A DNA stretch of 64,000 bases from assembly GCA_023407175.1 (NCBI GenBank), contig JAEYMU010000012.1:62001-126000 (forward strand). Reading direction: 5' to 3'. Within the stretch, counting starts at the first letter, position 1. Each line of letters opens with the position of its first letter. The notes beneath the pieces were generated by a model. That model saw only the letters and a list, made by a program, of their open reading frames with translations, was not told where the DNA came from and made no database searches. The translations under genes and the position numbers were made by a program. Source of the stretch: Bacillota bacterium. Lineage in GTDB: Bacteria; Bacillota_A; Clostridia; Lachnospirales; Lachnospiraceae. Shown in pieces: positions 1-9,216 of this stretch.

Positions 1-2137
1 CCACAATGAAGGTTTCCGCATTAAATACCCGTGAAATATCCTTCTTTCTGGCGCCCAGTGCCCGTAATATACCAATTTCCTTTGTCCTCTCAAGTACGGA
101 TATCCAGGTTATGATTCCGATCATGATTAAGGATACCACAAGTGAAATTGCAGCAAAAGCAACCAGCACCAGTGTAATCGCATCCATAATGCTTTCAGAC
201 AGGCTTGTTACAATCGCTGCCATATCCGTATATTCAATGCTGCTTTCTTCATCCAGTCCGACGTTCCACTGGTCCAGATAATCGGTTATCTCACTCTTTG
301 CATCATAATCCACCGGGTAGAGGGCGACCATTGTCGGTATCATGGAAGCGCCAAGGGAATTCAATACCTCATCCTTGGTCTGGGAACCGCTCATAGTATA
401 GCCGACGGATGCCATACCACTCATATATCCGGCAGTGGAAGAACTGTTCTCGGACAGCGCCTCTCCGGTCAGGACATTATAATCCGCGTCCTGCTGTGCC
501 TTTACAATTTCAGAATCCATCGCATCCTCAATAAAGGATACTGCAAGGCTGTCTGAATAAGCCAGCCCGGAGGATAATGCCGAAATCGTAGCATCCTCCT
601 TAATTCGTACAATACCGCTGATTTTTAAGGTAATCGCCTTATCACTGTTGTACAGCTCACTTAAATCCGAGGGATCTCCGTTTACAACAAACAAATCCCC
701 TGATTTCGTATAAAAATCATTATTCAGGATTAATTTGAATTCCTTTCCCACTACATCAGAGAAATTGATGCTTTCCTGATTATAGTCAAGACCGAGAGCC
801 TCCAGTGCTGTGGTCTCCATCCGGTTATAGCTGTCCAGCACCAGCACCATATCCGTCCCGCTCTGGGGAAATTGACCGGACAGCAGGTCATAATACTCTT
901 CCAGATACTCGGCGGGCTTGTCCGAGGATTTGCTGGGATAGGAGGTAAAGCCGATATCCGTAAGGTTAAGCTTGGTAGCCTTATTATCCGACAGCTTAAG
1001 AATATTCATGCCGACACTTCTGGAATAGGATATCCCATCCAGCAATGACTGGTCAAGCTTTGAGAGATAATCCATATATTCTTCGGTCAGCTTATTTGTA
1101 TGAATAACCGTATTCTCACTTGAATTATAGGGGTAGAATTCCTGAACATCCGGAAATTCTTCATTTTTCTCTTCATCCGCACGGTAGGACATATTGGACA
1201 TATCCATACTCATTGCCGTCTGACTGATTGTTATGGGGAAATTGGATAAGGAGCCCGTCTCAAAGGAATTAATCTGCTTATCAAAACCGTTTGACAGGGA
1301 CAAAACCACTGCAATTCCAATAATACCGATGCTGGAGGCGAAGGCCGTCAACGCCGTTCTTCCTTTTTTGGTCAGGATATTCCTGCCGGACAGCTTCAGT
1401 GCCGTCAGAAAGCTCATACTGGTCTTCTTAAGCTTATAGCCGGATTTTGTGGACTCCTCCTCGATTGGATGGCTGTCACTGATTACCTTGCCGTCCTGAA
1501 ATCTTATGACACGGTCGGCATATTTTTCGGCAATCTCCGAATTATGGGTGACCATGATTACCAGCTTATCCTTGGCAATCTCACGAATCAGCTCCATAAT
1601 CTGCACGCTTGTCTGAGTATCGAGCGCACCGGTCGGCTCATCGGCCAGTATAATATCCGGATTGTTAGCCAATGCCCTGGCTATCGCCACACGCTGCATC
1701 TGCCCACCGGAAAGCTGGTTCGGCTTCTTATGGATGTGCTCCTTTAATCCGACACGTTCCAGGACATCGATTGCTTTTTTGCGTCTTTCCCGGTAGGATA
1801 CCCCGCTTAAGGTCATTCCCATTTCAACATTATCTACAATTCCCAGATGGGGAATCAGGTTATAATTCTGAAAAATAAAACCCACACTGTTATTGCGGTA
1901 AGCATCCCAGTCGCGTGCTTTATATTTTTTGGTGGAGGCTCCGTCAATAATCAGCTCTCCGCTGTCATATTGATCCAAGCCTCCAATTACATTCAAAAAC
2001 GTTGTCTTCCCCGAGCCGCTTTGGCCAAGAATAGCGACAAATTCGCTCTCCCGAAAGCTCAAGGATACCTTGTTTAATGCCACCTGCGTAAAGTCTCCGG
2101 TGGTGTAGCTTTTCATAATTTCCTTTAACTGCAGCAT
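1..2137 (-). CDS. MacB-like ABC transporter, ATPase fused to FtsX-type permease (3' end outside window)
   Basis: The reading frame opens with an ABC ATPase: Walker [10 protein letters not shown] near residue 40, signature [13 protein letters not shown] near 142 and Walker [12 protein letters not shown] just after. A linker and a first membrane segment (about residues 260-280) follow, then a long extracytoplasmic region of several hundred residues. At the window edge the protein re-enters the membrane and shows the FtsX-like stretch [23 protein letters not shown]. ATPase-first fusion to an FtsX permease is the MacB arrangement; in Firmicutes such pumps act on peptides, antibiotics or lipoproteins. 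The ATG at 2137 is preceded by GAAGGAGAG at good spacing, and a consensus promoter lies just upstream. The last part of the FtsX domain is beyond base 1. Family assignment is firm; substrate is unknown. Confidence 0.9.
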   Translation of the reverse strand, partial: MLQLKEIMKSYTTGDFTQVALNKVSLSFRESEFVAILGQSGSGKTTFLNVIGGLDQYDSGELIIDGASTKKYKARDWDAYRNNSVGFIFQNYNLIPHLGIVDNVEMGMTLSGVSYRERRKKAIDVLERVGLKEHIHKKPNQLSGGQMQRVAIARALANNPDIILADEPTGALDTQTSVQIMELIREIAKDKLVIMVTHNSEIAEKYADRVIRFQDGKVISDSHPIEEESTKSGYKLKKTSMSFLTALKLSGRNILTKKGRTALTAFASSIGIIGIAVVLSLSNGFDKQINSFETGSLSNFPITISQTAMSMDMSNMSYRADEEKNEEFPDVQEFYPYNSSENTVIHTNKLTEEYMDYLSKLDQSLLDGISYSRSVGMNILKLSDNKATKLNLTDIGFTSYPSKSSDKPAEYLEEYYDLLSGQFPQSGTDMVLVLDSYNRMETTALEALGLDYNQESINFSDVVGKEFKLILNNDFYTKSGDLFVVNGDPSDLSELYNSDKAITLKISGIVRIKEDATISALSSGLAYSDSLAVSFIEDAMDSEIVKAQQDADYNVLTGEALSENSSSTAGYMSGMASVGYTMSGSQTKDEVLNSLGASMIPTMVALYPVDYDAKSEITDYLDQWNVGLDEESSIEYTDMAAIVTSLSESIMDAITLVLVAFAAISLVVSLIMIGIITWISVLERTKEIGILRALGARKKDISRVFNAETFIV

Positions 2138-2184
2138 TTTCTCTCCTTCATCCTGTAGCAAGTTTATATTAAGATATTGTGCTT

Positions 2185-2213
2185 ATTATCAGTGATTGCA
2201 ACGGTCAAGTCAA
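2185..2213 (-). promoter_or_regulatory. sigma-A promoter for the MacB-like gene
   Basis: On the minus strand, TTGACT (2208-2213) and GATAAT (2185-2190) are separated by exactly 17 bases, about 50 bases upstream of the ATG at 2137. Both boxes match the consensus at five of six positions. Confidence 0.6.
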
Positions 2214-2253
2214 TATTATTTCAATTAATAATTCGTTAAAATTTGATAAAATG

Positions 2254-3234
2254 TTAACGCTTTCGAATAACAGTTACCCCTGTATCGATGTAGGGAGGTC
2301 CCGTATTCAGCCCCTTTAAAGCCGCATAAGCCTCAGCCATCCCCAGATATCCCATGGTATAAGGGTTTTGTACAATTATGGCCTTTAAAGCCTCCTGATC
2401 AAGAAGCTCCATCGTAGCCTCGGATCTGTCAAAGCCTATACCCACAATCCGGTTATCATCCGCTTTGATTGCATTTCCCACCCCCACACTGGTCCCCTCA
2501 TTGCTTCCGAAGATTCCCACCAGGTCGGGATGCTCCTCTATGATACGTGCCGCTGCTTTCTCTGATACCTCTGGGTCTCCCCCTGTGTATACCGGCTCCA
2601 GTAAGGTAAATCGCCCATCCGCCTTAATCACCTCCTGAAAGCCGCTTTCACGCTGAAGAATTGTCGGATTGATTTCAGATTCACTCACAATTCCAATCGT
2701 CCCTCTTTGGGCGCCTACAAGTGCCAGCTCCTCCAGCATACTATAGCCTGCCATTTTGCCGGCTTCAAAATTGTCAGTGCTTAAGGTGACCATTCCTTCT
2801 TCCACACCCGGAGAATTTACATATATGATTTTAACTCCCTGGTTTTTGGCTTCTCTGACCGGTTCCACCAGCCTTTCCCCATCATAAGGGGAGAGAATAA
2901 TCACATCCGCCCCCTTTGCTACTGCGTTATTTATAATTTCAATCTGCCGGTTTATATCGGGTGTATCAGGCGCGTCCCAGATATAAGTCAAATTAAGCAG
3001 CCTTGCCATATCAGCCACACCCTGATTCATATATTCCCAAAATTGATACTGTTTATCATTGGTTATTAAATATATTTGATAGGCGGAATTTGTGTCAGGG
3101 GTACCGGCCTGTAATTCAGCTTTATTAATTGCTTTCAAGGCTTCACCCTTGATACTGGAATGATACCAGAGAGCAAATATCAAAAAGGCTGCCAGTATAA
3201 TCAGTATATTGATTACTATCCTTTTTATATTCAT
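2254..3234 (-). CDS. membrane-anchored sugar-binding-type (RbsB-like) protein, copy 2 of a tandem pair
   Basis: A 326-residue periplasmic-binding-protein-like domain (peripla_BP_4/RbsB type) follows one N-terminal hydrophobic segment (about residues 7-24). There is no lipobox cysteine, so it is probably held by a transmembrane anchor facing outward. Recognisable family stretches are INNAVAKGADVIILSP, GVKIIYVNSP and VGIFGSNEGTSVGVGNA. It is clearly paralogous to the preceding gene; NPYTMGYLGMAEA near the C-terminus is identical in both. The gap between the two genes is 40 bases, so they are probably cotranscribed. No permease, ATPase or sensor kinase is adjacent. It could feed a distant transporter or act as the ligand-binding half of a signalling complex. 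The binding-protein fold is confident, the role is not. Confidence 0.8.
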   Translation of the reverse strand: MNIKRIVINILIILAAFLIFALWYHSSIKGEALKAINKAELQAGTPDTNSAYQIYLITNDKQYQFWEYMNQGVADMARLLNLTYIWDAPDTPDINRQIEIINNAVAKGADVIILSPYDGERLVEPVREAKNQGVKIIYVNSPGVEEGMVTLSTDNFEAGKMAGYSMLEELALVGAQRGTIGIVSESEINPTILQRESGFQEVIKADGRFTLLEPVYTGGDPEVSEKAAARIIEEHPDLVGIFGSNEGTSVGVGNAIKADDNRIVGIGFDRSEATMELLDQEALKAIIVQNPYTMGYLGMAEAYAALKGLNTGPPYIDTGVTVIRKR

Positions 3235-3274
3235 ATCCTATCCGCCTTAATTATTTTTTTACTATACGGCATAT

Positions 3275-4273
3275 CTATTCACTTTTCAGAACCGATATCC
3301 CCGTATCAAAATATGTGGGCCCGGTCTCATTCCCGAGAATTGCCGCAACTGCTTCCGCCATTCCAAGGTACCCCATGGTATAGGGGTTCTGAAGCATAAG
3401 GGCCTTTAAGCTTCCTTCATTGAACAGCTTTAATAAGGCCTCCGATTTATCAAAGCCCACTCCGATAATTCGGTTGTTATCAGCCTTAATGGCATTCCCG
3501 ACCCCTTCCGTGGTAGCCTGGTTCAGTCCGAATAAGGCTACCAATTCCTCATTTTCCCGTATCAGCCGGCTGGCGGCTTTCTGTGCCTGGTCTACTGTTC
3601 CTTCCGTATAAACTGTACTTAGGACAGTGAATCTGCCGTCATCCTCCAATACCTTTCGAATGCCGGCTTCCCGAAGAGCAGTATTTTGCTTGTCTGCTAC
3701 CGAGATCAGACCGATGGCGCCGCCTTGTATCTTGTATTTATCCAGCAGGGAAAGCATGGCTTCACCCTGCAGAATTCCCGCCTCATAATTATCCGTCGCC
3801 AGGGTTGTCATTGCCTCTTCATAGGCCGGAGAATCCACATAGATAATCTTCACTCCCCTCGCCTTGGCATCCTCAACGGCGCCGGAAATTCTCTTCGGAT
3901 CATCGGCTGCAATGATCAGCGCGTTGGCACCATCATCCACTGCATTATTGATAAGCTCGATCTGCCTGTTGACTGTATTCGCCTCAATTTTATCGGGAGC
4001 GACCCAGATATAGTTGACGCCGATCGCTCTTGCCATATCGGCGGCTCCCTGATCTATCTCATACCAGTAAGGCTGTATATTATCCACGGTTATAAGATAT
4101 ACCTTGTTATATTTCATCAGCTCTTCATTCGTCTGAATGGCATCTCCGGCGGTATTACGGTACCATATGGTAAAAAGCAGGAATGCCACCCCAATTACCA
4201 CCAAATTGATCCATACTTCTCTATATTTTAACCCTTTCGGTTTTTTTGCAGACCTCATCAGCTTATCTACCAC
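3275..4273 (-). CDS. membrane-anchored sugar-binding-type (RbsB-like) protein, copy 1 of a tandem pair
   Basis: This 332-residue protein has a basic N-terminus, one hydrophobic anchor (about residues 21-40) and a type I periplasmic-binding-protein domain. Diagnostic stretches are NRQIELINNAVDDGA, GVKIIYVDSP, TTLATDNYEAG and NPYTMGYLGMAEA. It is paralogous along its whole length to the downstream gene. The start used is a GTG at 4273; the upstream sequence gives only a weak ribosome site and an ATG six codons in is possible. No lipobox is present, unlike the true ABC binding lipoproteins elsewhere in this window, which argues for a non-classical role. Confidence 0.8.
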   Translation of the reverse strand: MVDKLMRSAKKPKGLKYREVWINLVVIGVAFLLFTIWYRNTAGDAIQTNEELMKYNKVYLITVDNIQPYWYEIDQGAADMARAIGVNYIWVAPDKIEANTVNRQIELINNAVDDGANALIIAADDPKRISGAVEDAKARGVKIIYVDSPAYEEAMTTLATDNYEAGILQGEAMLSLLDKYKIQGGAIGLISVADKQNTALREAGIRKVLEDDGRFTVLSTVYTEGTVDQAQKAASRLIRENEELVALFGLNQATTEGVGNAIKADNNRIIGVGFDKSEALLKLFNEGSLKALMLQNPYTMGYLGMAEAVAAILGNETGPTYFDTGISVLKSE

Positions 4274-4343
4274 CCATTTTTCCCGACCATTTCCTATACA
4301 TTATATTCCCCCTTTTCCTAATTTAGTTCTGATGACAGCAAAA

Positions 4344-4379
4344 AGGCGTGTCCGGTTAAAGTTACGGCCGGATACGCCT
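4344..4379 (-). terminator. intrinsic terminator downstream of the YibE/F gene
   Basis: Two 12-base arms (4344-4355 and 4368-4379) pair with a single G-T wobble. On the minus strand the hairpin is followed by TTTTTGC, so it reads as a terminator for the gene ending at 4398. Confidence 0.75.
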
Positions 4380-4397
4380 GATACAGATTAGTATCTT

Positions 4398-5534
4398 CTA
4401 CTTCCTTCTGCTCCTCGTAAGTAACAGTCCGCTTGTTAAAGCTGTAAATGGTGCAACGGTGACAAGTCCGATGCTTCCCACCATGGTATCCAATATCTCC
4501 GAGGAGACATACTTATAGTTAAGGATATTATAAATCGGGGTTCCCTGTGCCATAAATACCATCAGGAGTGCGATATACCCGCCGGAATAAGCCAGCAGCA
4601 GCGTAGTTGTCTGGGTTCCAAGGGCGGCCCTTCCCACATGGATACCGGATATGGCGGCCTCCTTCCAGGTAATATCGGGCTTTTTCTCCACCACCTCATG
4701 GACTGAGGTGGCAACATCCACTGCCAAATCCATAATCGCTCCCGCCGAACCGATGAAAATACTTGCCGTATATATCTTGGTCAGGCTTAATTCTAAATGG
4801 CCGCTGTATAGCAGACTTTCGGAATAGGGCATGATGGCCCCATGTATCTTATACAAATCCGTAAAAAAGATGCCAAATACCGCAGCAGCCGCAGTTCCCA
4901 GCAGTGAGCCTGAGATGGAGGCAAGCGCCTGCCGGTCAAATCCATATACCATGACCATATTGGTTATGGTCAATACCGTTACAATAATCAGTCCAAATAT
5001 AACCGGATTATATCCGCTCAGATACCCGGGCACCAATACCTTCCATATCATCATAACTGTAATTGCAAAGGAAAGCAGGGAACGGACTCCTATTTTACCT
5101 GCAAATAATATAAATAGAACAGCGAAGATACCGACCAGCAGGATTTCCTTGTTCAGCCTGTAATGGTCGATCATATTCACCGATAAGATTTCATCCTCCT
5201 GATAGCTGATCACCACCAGAACACGGTCCCCCTCCTCAAACAGCTTATCCTGCTCAAGAGAACCATTCAGCATATTAATACCATCCGTTTCCTGGCCCTT
5301 AAAACGGCCCCCCAGCAGCTTTATCTTACATCTTTGTTCACCGGATTTAATCAAGCCTGTGCTTATCAGCCTGCTGTTATCTGTTTCTAAAACCTTTGCG
5401 ACTGTACGGTCAGTCCCCTTATAAATAATGGCATCCTCATATCCTGTAGGGATAAAAATAAGGATTGCCAGCATTACCAGACTGAACAGAATCGGCAAAT
5501 CGGCCCTTAACCTGTTACCAATACTTACACTCAT
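4398..5534 (-). CDS. YibE/F-like integral membrane protein
   Basis: A 378-residue polytopic membrane protein with an N-terminal hydrophobic segment, an extracytoplasmic beta-rich domain (about residues 35-120) and then about seven hydrophobic segments. The stretch DLAVDVATSVHEVVEKKPDI is typical of the YibE/F family found widely in Firmicutes, whose function is not established. The start at 5534 is preferred over an in-frame ATG at 5546 because GGAGGTAACA sits directly before it, and the upstream ATG would overlap that ribosome site. The gene is followed by a clear intrinsic terminator. Confidence 0.85.
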   Translation of the reverse strand: MSVSIGNRLRADLPILFSLVMLAILIFIPTGYEDAIIYKGTDRTVAKVLETDNSRLISTGLIKSGEQRCKIKLLGGRFKGQETDGINMLNGSLEQDKLFEEGDRVLVVISYQEDEILSVNMIDHYRLNKEILLVGIFAVLFILFAGKIGVRSLLSFAITVMMIWKVLVPGYLSGYNPVIFGLIIVTVLTITNMVMVYGFDRQALASISGSLLGTAAAAVFGIFFTDLYKIHGAIMPYSESLLYSGHLELSLTKIYTASIFIGSAGAIMDLAVDVATSVHEVVEKKPDITWKEAAISGIHVGRAALGTQTTTLLLAYSGGYIALLMVFMAQGTPIYNILNYKYVSSEILDTMVGSIGLVTVAPFTALTSGLLLTRSRRK

Positions 5535-5587
5535 TGTTACCTCCATGGCACCGCAGCTTCCCGGCTTTTGTTAATGTTTATACTGCA

Positions 5588-5638
5588 ATATCCCCGCAAA
5601 CCATCTGGAGTATCTTCCAGATGGAAATGCAGGGATAT
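5588..5638. terminator. stem-loop downstream of the alkaline phosphatase gene
   Basis: An outer 7-base stem (5588-5594 with 5632-5638) encloses a perfect 9-base stem (5601-5609 with 5616-5624). The position, between the phosphatase stop and the YibE/F start, suits a terminator, but no clear T-run follows on the minus strand. Confidence 0.5.
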
Positions 5639-5678
5639 CAAAACTTATGAATAATAACTGCTTTTGTTAAATTGCCGT

Positions 5679-7208
5679 CTATTTAACCGAGGTCAGGCTT
5701 GCAAGATTTGCGTATATATTTGTATTGTCATAATATCCGTCGAATAACTCGGCACCGTTGCCAATGGCATATACCGGAACCGGAAGTCCTGTATGGGCAT
5801 AGGAGCTGAAAGAGATACCTGATTTATTGTTCAGAATATGGCATATGGTCACCGTCAAAGGCTCATAGGAACCATACAATACATATTCCTCCTGTGTAAG
5901 CTGCTTTACCTCATTCATCGTCATATAATAAGCATTCAATAATTCCTTGTACTCATAATCTGTCAGTACCAGCTTGGGTGAAGCTGCCGAGGATGCTTTA
6001 TTTTCCGGCACCAGGCCGAAGTTTGTCTGAATATCACTTAAAACAGCAGAGAACTTTGTATTATTGGCCTTATACTTTGTTACATATTCCGAATCAAATT
6101 TTGCATAGGATATTTTCTGATTGGAGATGTTGGTCAGATATGTATTATAATCGGTGCCGGCAAAACCGATGGTCAGGCCGCCTGTCTCATGATCTCCGGT
6201 TACCAGGATCAGAGTCTCCTCCGGATGCTTGTTATAGAATTCAATTGCGACATCAACCGCATTACTTAAGGCTACCGTATCCTGAATGGTTGATGCGGCA
6301 TCATTCGCATGACAGGCCCAGTCGATTTTTCCGCCCTCTACCATCATAAAAAAACCGCTGTTTCCGTCAAGTACCTCAATCCCCTTCTCCACATAATCTG
6401 CGAGCTTCCATTCATCCTTCTTTGCGTCAATCTGATAGGACATGGAATCAGAGTCTGCCAGGGTCTGCGCTATAACAATTGCCTTTCCGTCCGATTTGGT
6501 AAGCCCTTCTGCTCCCGCCTGGGTAGTGATGACCTTATAACCGGAGTCCTTCGCCAAATCATAAATGCTTACATGATCCTTCTTGCTGCCGGTGGGAGCC
6601 AGCAATGCGCCGCCCGCAAAATAATCAAAGCCGCTTTCAACCAGCTCCACACCAATTTCATAATAATTGCTTCTGGTGGCCTGGTGTGCATAGAAGGCTG
6701 CCGGAGTTGCATGATTTAAATTAACGGAGGATATAATTCCAATCTTATAACCAAGCTGCTTCTTTAACTTTTCTGCAATTGTTTCATATTTGGTGGTTAA
6801 AGAGGTATCCATATTGATAACACCGCTGTAGGTTTTGAAGCCGGTTGATATGGAGGTTGCCGTTGATGCCGAGTCAGGGCAAAAGGAGGTACTGTCAAAG
6901 GTCTGTGCAGAGCCTGCAACCGGGAAATTCATAAAGCTTAACTTATCGCTTGCCACTCCGCCGCCCGTCGCTACCGCACCAAGGTAGTAGGAGGTTGCCT
7001 GAACCTGGGGATAGCTCATACCATCACCGATAAACAGGAAAATATACTTCGGAGCGCTTGTACCCTTTGCTTTCACAACTTTTGTAAATGCAGAGCTATT
7101 CGTGCCGGATGCATTTGCGCTTGTACCGGCATTGATTGCTGCTACGGATGACACCAATACTACAAGTACCAAAATTGATGTCAATAGTCTTTTCATAAAC
7201 TTTTTCAT
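5679..7208 (-). CDS. secreted alkaline phosphatase (PhoA family)
   Basis: The 509-residue protein begins with a Sec signal peptide (basic start, hydrophobic LLTSILVLVVLVSSVAAINA) and is probably exported. The metal site is visible as FLFIGDGMSYPQ near residue 55, the nucleophile as DSASTATS (Ser near 113), and further metal ligands as VTGDHETGG. These are hallmarks of the PhoA alkaline phosphatase family, which frees phosphate from organic monoesters outside the cell. Length matches Gram-positive members. The ribosome site AAAGGAGA lies about nine bases before the ATG at 7208. A run of hexamers upstream resembles a PhoP box. It appears to be a single-gene unit, with stem-loops on both sides. 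Confidence 0.93.
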   Translation of the reverse strand: MKKFMKRLLTSILVLVVLVSSVAAINAGTSANASGTNSSAFTKVVKAKGTSAPKYIFLFIGDGMSYPQVQATSYYLGAVATGGGVASDKLSFMNFPVAGSAQTFDSTSFCPDSASTATSISTGFKTYSGVINMDTSLTTKYETIAEKLKKQLGYKIGIISSVNLNHATPAAFYAHQATRSNYYEIGVELVESGFDYFAGGALLAPTGSKKDHVSIYDLAKDSGYKVITTQAGAEGLTKSDGKAIVIAQTLADSDSMSYQIDAKKDEWKLADYVEKGIEVLDGNSGFFMMVEGGKIDWACHANDAASTIQDTVALSNAVDVAIEFYNKHPEETLILVTGDHETGGLTIGFAGTDYNTYLTNISNQKISYAKFDSEYVTKYKANNTKFSAVLSDIQTNFGLVPENKASSAASPKLVLTDYEYKELLNAYYMTMNEVKQLTQEEYVLYGSYEPLTVTICHILNNKSGISFSSYAHTGLPVPVYAIGNGAELFDGYYDNTNIYANLASLTSVK

Positions 7209-7291
7209 TTCAATTTTCTCCTTTACTGATTTGCGGATTTATATACCAATTCCAATATATCAGCAGTTATGTAAAATCCACTATCTGCAAC

Positions 7292-7320
7292 ATTCAAATT
7301 TTTAGTTAAAATTTAGTAAA
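7292..7320 (-). promoter_or_regulatory. candidate PhoP box upstream of the alkaline phosphatase
   Basis: On the minus strand the hexamers TTTACT, TTAACT and TTTGAA follow each other with an exact 11-base period, about 85-110 bases upstream of the start codon. Bacillus PhoP binds TT(A/T/C)ACA-like direct repeats with this period. The match to the hexamer consensus is partial and the region is AT-rich, so chance is possible. Confidence 0.4.
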
Positions 7321-7331
7321 ATTGAAATAAA

Positions 7332-7399
7332 AATAAGCTATGCTGCTTTTAGCCCTCGAACTCATAAAGTCCTTTGGCCTGCAAGCAGGATAGCTTATT
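7332..7399 (-). terminator. long stem-loop after the HD-GYP gene
   Basis: Arms 7332-7349 and 7382-7399 can form a long stem of about 16 pairs with one internal mismatch around a loop of roughly 30 bases. On the minus strand it is followed by TTTTTATTTC, which fits termination ahead of the phosphatase promoter region. Confidence 0.5.
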
Positions 7400-7429
7400 G
7401 TTTCCTCTATGTACCTGTACTATTTTATA

Positions 7430-7454
7430 ATGAAAGCGGCAAAAGTGCTTTCAT
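7430..7454 (-). terminator. short hairpin just after the HD-GYP stop codon
   Basis: ATGAAAGC (7430-7437) and GCTTTCAT (7447-7454) form an 8-base perfect stem right after the stop at 7459. The following run is only AT-rich, so it may be a terminator or an mRNA 3' stabiliser. Confidence 0.4.
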
Positions 7455-7458
7455 CATT

Positions 7459-8298
7459 TTATAAAAGCTCTATAATTTTCAGATCTCTCTCCTGGGTCAA
7501 ATTAATATATTCATCCTCACAATGGATTAAGGGTCTTGTCATTTCCTCTGGATTCACATAAACGATCTCCCCGACCAAATCATTGTTCAAACGTACTGTC
7601 TTACCATAATAAAAATTAATGATATTATTCAAAAAAACCTGGCAGATCAATGGATCCAGAAAGCCAAAGCTTAGCGCCTGGATTTCTTCAATTGCCTTAA
7701 AGGGTGTGGATTTGTCCTGATACGGCCTACGCGAAGTCATGGCATCATAAATATCCGCAATCGCTATGATTTTGCCAAATTTATGGATCTGATCCCCCTT
7801 CTGCCTTCTGGGATAGCCTGAACCGTCCTGCCGCTCATGATGTGACAATACCCCTAACAGGATATCCTTATCCAGCACACCAAGCCCTGCCAGCAGGCGG
7901 TAGCCCATAACAGGATGATTCCGAATGATTTGCCGTTCCTCATTCGTCAGCTTATCTGGTTTGTTTAAGATGCTGTCCCTGATCTTCGCCTTGCCAATAT
8001 CATGTACCATACCGGTACATACCAGCCGGGAAAGCTCCGAGCTCTCCATCCCCATCCACTTGCCGATGACAAAGGATATGAAAGCAACCTTAACCGGATG
8101 GGAATATACATACAGGCTCCTATCCCCGACACTAAGCAGCAGAGTCAATATATCAATATTAATATTCAAATAATTACAGATTTTATCTGAGGCTGTCCGG
8201 ATATAGTCATAATTTAAGTTTCTGCTAAATCGGATATCCTCTATCAGAGTACGCGATGCTTTGATGGAATGATCATAAATATCTTCAAAATCACTCAT
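7459..8298 (-). CDS. HD-GYP domain protein, probable c-di-GMP phosphodiesterase
   Basis: The C-terminal two thirds form an HD-GYP domain: VHDIGKAKI carries the HD pair, and HHERQDGSGYP carries the HH and GYP signatures. The family hydrolyses cyclic di-GMP. The N-terminal region of about 90 residues is not a recognised sensor and has no membrane segment, so the protein is predicted cytoplasmic. The start at 8298 is chosen because GGAGG lies nine bases upstream; a GTG at 8352 has no ribosome site. It is one of three c-di-GMP-type genes in this window; the other two are GGDEF-EAL proteins. Activity is inferred from intact motifs. Confidence 0.88.
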   Translation of the reverse strand: MSDFEDIYDHSIKASRTLIEDIRFSRNLNYDYIRTASDKICNYLNINIDILTLLLSVGDRSLYVYSHPVKVAFISFVIGKWMGMESSELSRLVCTGMVHDIGKAKIRDSILNKPDKLTNEERQIIRNHPVMGYRLLAGLGVLDKDILLGVLSHHERQDGSGYPRRQKGDQIHKFGKIIAIADIYDAMTSRRPYQDKSTPFKAIEEIQALSFGFLDPLICQVFLNNIINFYYGKTVRLNNDLVGEIVYVNPEEMTRPLIHCEDEYINLTQERDLKIIELL

Positions 8299-8457
8299 AC
8301 TGACCAACCTCCAGGTGTGCCAGACCACATTGGTATAGCTTTTTGTTTGCACTCTTTTATCTTACTATTTTTTGTCCTAAATTCCAATTAAAATCTACAA
8401 ACCAAGTCCAATTACCTATATTTCCTGCCGTGCAAGCTGTACCCCTTATACGAATAA

Positions 8458-8491
8458 ACCGGCAGTCGGAGCCATTGCTCCTTCTGCCGGT
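8458..8491 (-). terminator. hairpin after the DUF4867-type gene
   Basis: ACCGGCAG and CTGCCGGT form an 8-base stem with an inner GGAGC/GCTCC stem, directly after the stop at 8499. The T-rich tail is short (TTTATTC on the minus strand), so termination is likely but not textbook. Confidence 0.55.
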
Positions 8492-8498
8492 CCTATAA

Positions 8499-9116
8499 TT
8501 AAATTGTAATATTCTCTCCTGTGATACCAACAAAGGCTCCTGCAATTTCAGCATCCTTATGTGCAATCAGCCATTTATTCTTAGCTGTGATCAGCTTGTC
8601 CTCCCTTGAAGCTATCCCATGCTTTTCCAGCTCGGTATTGGTATCCCGGGGTAATATCACGATATTACGGAAGGGTTTTCCTTCAAAGCTGCAGGGTGCA
8701 TAATGCAGGGTAGTGGCATACATCTCATACACCGTTCCCGCGGGTACAAAAAAGGCTTCTATCCTACTGCTGTCATAGGTGTAATCCTCCGTTATATCCT
8801 GCTGCCTGCCAAGCAGTAGGATCAAATCGGTTGCCGCCACTCCCAATTCGGAGCTGCGGTGGTATTCAACTGCATTCAGCTTATTGTTGGTTCCGTTGCA
8901 ATAGCCGATCTGGGCAGGAAGCTCTCCAAAGAAGCTTTCACATATTATTTTTGCGTCGGGCAATGCCTCGAATTCTTCTACGGAAGGAACATAGACTACC
9001 GAAGCCGTAGGTGCCTCTGTCTTCTCCAGTGCAGAAATCAGCTCTGTCACCTTATATTCTGTGAATACTCTTCCATACTGCTTATAGCTTTCCTCTGTAA
9101 TTTTCTTAATCTCCAT
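8499..9116 (-). CDS. DUF4867-type cupin-like protein
   Basis: The 205-residue soluble protein resembles the DUF4867 group, a cupin-like family distantly related to ureidoglycolate lyase. It is common in Lachnospiraceae near sugar-acid and mutarotase genes, and its reaction is not known. Conserved-looking stretches are RIEAFFVPAGTVYEMYATTL and PFRNIVILPR. The start at 9116 has an ideal AGGAGG site; the frame stays open a further 56 codons upstream but without a ribosome site and with unlikely composition. It lies behind the D-lactate dehydrogenase and FucU genes on the same strand. Family call is from recall of the pattern and is moderately sure. Confidence 0.65.
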   Translation of the reverse strand: MEIKKITEESYKQYGRVFTEYKVTELISALEKTEAPTASVVYVPSVEEFEALPDAKIICESFFGELPAQIGYCNGTNNKLNAVEYHRSSELGVAATDLILLLGRQQDITEDYTYDSSRIEAFFVPAGTVYEMYATTLHYAPCSFEGKPFRNIVILPRDTNTELEKHGIASREDKLITAKNKWLIAHKDAEIAGAFVGITGENITI

Positions 9117-9216
9117 TGTTGCCTCCTGATTTATGCACTTCCGCTTTTTATTATTAAACCTTACACTTATTTTTATTAAGCATTTCCCTCGCTCTTCATT
9201 GCTTTGTTTACAGCTG

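Noticed and set aside
3686..4231. 181-codon plus-strand frame opposite a binding-protein gene
   Set aside because: It mirrors the coding periodicity of the minus-strand gene and has no ribosome site or recognisable domain.
2254..4273. ABC importer operon around the tandem binding proteins
   Set aside because: No permease or sugar ATPase is adjacent; the nearby ABC gene is an ATPase-FtsX fusion of MacB type, which is not a sugar importer.
7332..7399. Possible riboswitch between HD-GYP and phosphatase genes
   Set aside because: No match to the conserved cores of c-di-GMP or other riboswitch classes that I know could be found; a simple long stem followed by a T-rich run fits a terminator.
8357..8566. 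69-codon minus-strand frame between the HD-GYP and DUF4867-type genes
   Set aside because: It overlaps the end of the DUF4867-type gene and its terminator hairpin, with no ribosome site.
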